Source of the DNA: SBAX01 sp964646605
GTDB lineage: Bacteria; Planctomycetota; Phycisphaerae; UBA1845
Length of the DNA: 64,000 nucleotides
Assembly: GCA_964646605.1 (NCBI GenBank)
Contig: CAZYEX010000063.1
Location: 39,306-103,305, forward strand
Direction: 5' to 3'
Shown here: piece after piece, positions 61,897-64,000 of the stretch
Numbering within the stretch: the stretch's first letter is position 1
How the letters are laid out: each line of letters starts with the position of its first letter
Notes under the pieces: model-generated
Told to the model about the DNA's origin: nothing
Databases searched by the model: none
Seen by the model: only the letters and a program-made list of their open reading frames with translations
Program-made: the position numbers and the translations under genes

Positions 61897-62576
61897 TCGC
61901 CGCCGTTGCCCAGACTCTTCGCTCCAACCGCCGGTTGGCGATCGGAACAGCCGCGGTTTTGACCATCGCCCTCGCCGCAACCGTCGTCGCCCTGCTCCCG
62001 CGATCGAACGCGCGTAGCGTTCCCGCATCGCCCGAGGCCGTTCGCGGCGGCGAGGTCGAGCACGTCCGCAGCGGGCACAAGATCATCCTCGACGATGGAG
62101 AGGAAGTCCTGTACGCGGGCATTCGCGCGCCCTACGAAGACGAACCCTTGTTCGACGAGGCCAAGGCCCGCAACACCGAACTCGTCGGCGGCAAGACGGT
62201 CCGGCTGCGGTATGACGAGTCGGCGAAGGACAAGAAAGAGCGTTTCGTGGCCTACGTGTTCGCCGACGGGGCATTGGTCAATGAGCAGCTCGTACGCGAA
62301 GGCTTGGCCTATGCCCATCTGACCACGGATCATCGGCGGTTCGAGAAGGAACTGCTCGCGGCGCAGGCCGAAGCGCGAAAGCACCGTCAAGGTCTTTGGA
62401 ACCTTCCCGCCCCGGCCAAGGAAACGCAGTATCCCGCGGACCCCAAGTACGGCAACTTCCACCGGCCGACCTGCGCGGAGGTTCCCAAGATCAAACCCGA
62501 ACGCTTGCAAGTCTTCGCCGCCCGGAACAAGGCCCTCGACGCCGGTTTCGCCCCGTGTCACCACTGCCGACCGTGA
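61893..62576 (+). CDS. Membrane-anchored thermonuclease-like protein with Ada-like zinc tail
   Basis: A 227-residue protein starting at GTG 61893 in GTGA overlap. A hydrophobic segment (AIGTAAVLTIALAATVVALL, residues about 17-36) anchors it. Residues about 50-165 match the staphylococcal nuclease fold (VLYAGIRAPYEDEPLFDEAKA; LVGGKTVRLRYDE; FVAYVFADGALVNEQLVREGLA; KHRQGLWN). The last 45 residues have FHRPTCAEVPKI ... FAPCHHCRP, which resembles the metal-binding domain of Ada. Last gene of the operon. Its role next to glycan genes is unclear. Confidence 0.85.
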   Translation: MIAAVAQTLRSNRRLAIGTAAVLTIALAATVVALLPRSNARSVPASPEAVRGGEVEHVRSGHKIILDDGEEVLYAGIRAPYEDEPLFDEAKARNTELVGGKTVRLRYDESAKDKKERFVAYVFADGALVNEQLVREGLAYAHLTTDHRRFEKELLAAQAEARKHRQGLWNLPAPAKETQYPADPKYGNFHRPTCAEVPKIKPERLQVFAARNKALDAGFAPCHHCRP

Positions 62577-62629
62577 AGCAATCGGTGTATGGCGCCTCGA
62601 TGAGCCGACCTGCGGACTACTCCCCCTCA

Positions 62630-62657
62630 ATCGACAATCGGCAATCGACAATCGACA
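62630..62657 (+). repeat. Four-unit ATCGACA tandem repeat
   Basis: Units are ATCGACA, ATCGGCA, ATCGACA and ATCGACA. Unlike the other arrays, it is not directly before a start codon; the next gene start is more than 350 bases away. Confidence 0.9.
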
Positions 62658-62821
62658 ATCCCGAGATCCCCCTCGCCCCGTTCACACCCTTTAACCCTTG
62701 AACCCTTCAACCTTCCGCCCCGCCTTGCCACACCAGACGCCACCCCCGGAAAGCGTCCGCCCCCACACACAACTTCCCCCCTTACGAAGGGGTTCAATCG
62801 GCAATCCGATTTGACCCCCAA

Positions 62822-62870
62822 CCCCGCCCGGAGGGCGTACGAGGGTTGCCAGGGAACTTCGAGTCCCTGG
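62822..62870. repeat. Palindromic repeat, copy 1 of the 62.8/63.8 kb pair
   Basis: The segment includes CGCCC/GGGCG and CCAGGGA/TCCCTGG inverted repeats. A shorter, slightly changed copy lies at 63820-63863. Confidence 0.65.
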
Positions 62871-63017
62871 AATCCGTCCCCACCCATTTTCCCCCTTGCC
62901 CCCCCGGTTTCGGCTTTTCGGCGTTTCGACGTTTCGGCGTTTTTCCTCTTGCCCTGCGCCCGCCCCTCCGCTACACTCCCCCTTCGCCCCCTCGCGGCCA
63001 GGGTTTAGGAGCAACCG

Positions 63018-63212
63018 ATGCGTACCTCATCCCGACGTGCCACTGTTGTGTCAACAGTGCTCCTTCTCGTGTTCACTGCGTCCTACGTTCAGGGCCAGAC
63101 CGCCCACAATGTAGCGTCACCCCTCGTGGGTGACGTGTCCGCCCAAATCGCCCCGGTGGTCAGCAACGCCCAGGCCGCGCAGGGCGGCGGCGGCGCGCGG
63201 GGATCGATGTGA
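63018..63212 (+). CDS. Possible small exported peptide or interrupted gene remnant
   Basis: A 64-residue frame starting with a good signal peptide (TVVSTVLLLVFTASYVQGQ) and a GGAG site seven bases upstream. The mature part is short and Ala/Gly/Val-rich, and it runs through the dispersed palindrome at 63109-63137, so the coding sequence past residue 32 may be inserted repeat DNA. It ends in a GTGA overlap with the DUF4258 gene. Real expression is uncertain. Confidence 0.4.
   Translation: MRTSSRRATVVSTVLLLVFTASYVQGQTAHNVASPLVGDVSAQIAPVVSNAQAAQGGGGARGSM
63109..63137. repeat. Dispersed palindromic repeat, copy 2
   Basis: AATGTAGCGTCACCC, a five-base loop, and GGGTGACGT. It differs from the copy at 7472 by one base in the loop (CTCGT against CTTGT). 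Confidence 0.72.
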
Positions 63213-63487
63213 CGGAGCGACGCGATACCCCAATCGTCCTGTCGGTTCACGCGGAGGATAGGCTCGCGCAGCGAGGGGCGACCGCCGAGGAAGTGACCGG
63301 AGCGGTCCGCGAGGGAGATTGGCAACCGGCCAAGCGGGGTAAGCAGCACGCCGTAAAACGATAGGACTTTGGGGGTCGATCGCCCGTGAACGGGCTGCCC
63401 TACCGATACAAGACGGTGGATGTCGTGTTTGTCGACGAACCGGAGCGTATCTTTGTGGTGACCGTCAAGGTGTATTACTCGAACTAA
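63209..63487 (+). pseudogene. DUF4258 gene interrupted by an in-frame amber codon
   Basis: From GTG 63209 the frame reads TPIVLSVHAEDRLAQRGATA and EEVTGAVREGDWQ, then stops at TAG 63362-63364 after 51 residues. The same frame continues immediately with DFGGRSPVNGLPYRYKTVDV and FVDEPERIFVVTVKVYYSN to TAA 63485. Together the two parts give a normal-length DUF4258 protein of about 92 residues. The likely reading is a recent nonsense mutation; a base-calling error or amber suppression are alternatives. Confidence 0.72.
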
Positions 63488-63500
63488 GGAGGTCGATCCG

Positions 63501-63728
63501 ATGAAAATCAGCTATGACGCCCAGGCCGATGCCCTGTACATCGAGTTGCGCCCATTAGCGCCGGGGACGGCCGAGTGTCGGCAATTGAACGACGACCTCA
63601 CCGCCGATTACGGCCCCGACGGTCGGCTCGCGGGCATCGAGATTCTCGACGCCTCCGTCGTCCTGGGCAACGAGCTACAACGCATGGTCCTGGAAGTCTC
63701 CCCGGTCCTGACGGCCAAGTGCGCGTGA
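63501..63728 (+). CDS. DUF2283 family protein
   Basis: A 75-residue protein: MKISYDAQADALYIEL, then GPDGRLAGIEILDAS, the typical DUF2283 sequence. AAGGAGGTCG lies before the ATG. DUF2283 proteins often follow DUF4258 genes, and the pair is suspected to be a toxin-antitoxin-like module, though I know of no proof. Here the upstream partner is broken. Confidence 0.9.
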   Translation: MKISYDAQADALYIELRPLAPGTAECRQLNDDLTADYGPDGRLAGIEILDASVVLGNELQRMVLEVSPVLTAKCA

Positions 63729-63819
63729 ACAGGGGGATGGCTGTCAGCAATCGAAATCCGAACCCAGAGCGCAAGCGACGGGTCTATCCGGACGTCAAGC
63801 GCCAGCGACCGGACCCTCT

Positions 63820-63863
63820 ACCCCGCCCGAAGGGCGTACGAGGGTTGCCAGGGACTTCGAGTC
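63820..63863. repeat. Palindromic repeat, copy 2 of the 62.8/63.8 kb pair
   Basis: It matches 62822-62866 over GCGTACGAGGGTTGCCAGGG, but the closing CCCTGG arm is lost, so the hairpin is degraded. It sits in the 240-base gap after the DUF2283 gene, which otherwise shows nothing. Confidence 0.55.
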
Positions 63864-63968
63864 TTGCTGTTACCCACATCTCTTGACGCGCGGTGGATGG
63901 TTGGTTGAGCTAGAGGGGCTGGCGTATAGGGCAAGGATGCCCGGGGTCGGCTTTTACGGAGGTACGGG

Positions 63969-64000
63969 ATGCCATGGATGGCGCATGGGCGTTGGCGGAT
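63969..64000 (+). CDS. Possible gene start cut by the right edge
   Basis: GGAGGT lies five bases before ATG 63969, after which the frame is open to the edge (MPWMAHGRWR). Only ten codons are visible, so this rests on the ribosome-binding site alone. Confidence 0.25.
   Translation, partial: MPWMAHGRWR

Larger units (their letters stand above)
62577..63017. other. 441-base gap after the glycan operon, repeats only
   Basis: I see no gene here. The gap contains the heptamer array at 62630, a long C-rich low-complexity stretch on the plus strand (62690-62990), and the palindromic repeat at 62822-62870. Confidence 0.5.

Noticed and set aside
1..64000. tRNA or rRNA genes
   Set aside because: I looked for T-loop type GTTCRA sequences with paired arms and for conserved rRNA segments; isolated GTTCGAGT-like strings lacked the cloverleaf stems.

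Overview
This 64 kb window is chromosomal DNA from a GC-rich bacterium, most likely an uncultured member of the Planctomycetota. The evidence is the combination of an H-X9-DG type prepilin-like protein, a FIMAH-domain secreted protein, a PEP-CTERM protein, many dockerin-like and Cys-rich secreted proteins, PQQ-type beta-propellers, a SpoVG carrying a zinc ribbon, and a heteromeric acetyl-CoA carboxylase alpha subunit. I see no tRNA, rRNA, CRISPR array, transposase or integrase. Lineage is inferred from gene content only.

Layout. 1-8 kb: a partial serine hydrolase, a GyrI-like protein, accA, a C45 hydrolase with a degenerate M1-peptidase-like tail, an MmcQ/YjbR protein, a PEP-CTERM protein and a GNAT acetyltransferase. 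8.2-12.3 kb: a solitary MmeI-like (type IIL) restriction-modification enzyme and a CoaB-type flavoprotein, separated by a palindrome-packed spacer. 13-18 kb: a large S-layer/RTX-like surface protein followed by a cassette-like run (hicBA, a mazEF-like pair, an orphan 88-aa gene) in which every unit is followed by the same ~75-bp hairpin repeat. 18-27 kb: ankyrin protein, CheY-like protein, GNAT, dnaA, a two-gene ABC exporter, a MOT1-like molybdate/sulfate transporter and a sugar epimerase. 27-33 kb: a minus-strand unit of a PaaK-like ligase and two PQQ propeller proteins, then a FIMAH protein. 33-39 kb: glycosyltransferase plus a MacB/FtsX-type ABC system. 40-42 kb: ispE-spoVG. 42-52 kb: a minus-strand group of secreted dockerin/Cys-rich proteins, a response regulator, a histidine kinase, a prepilin-like protein and a dockerin protein. 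52.6-62.6 kb: one tightly overlapping operon of three glycosyltransferases, an ABC exporter, two APH-like phosphotransferases, a prepilin-like protein and a membrane-anchored nuclease. 63-64 kb: a DUF4258/DUF2283 pair whose first gene carries an in-frame amber codon.

Most genes deal with the cell surface: secreted proteins, glycan assembly and export. The most unusual structures are (i) the toxin-antitoxin cassette run with identical hairpin repeats, (ii) the eight-gene glycan operon with paired phosphotransferases that share an Asn-to-Gln change in the Brenner motif, and (iii) an ATCGACA heptamer tandem repeat that replaces the ribosome-binding region in front of several genes. Several other palindromic repeat families occupy intergenic DNA.
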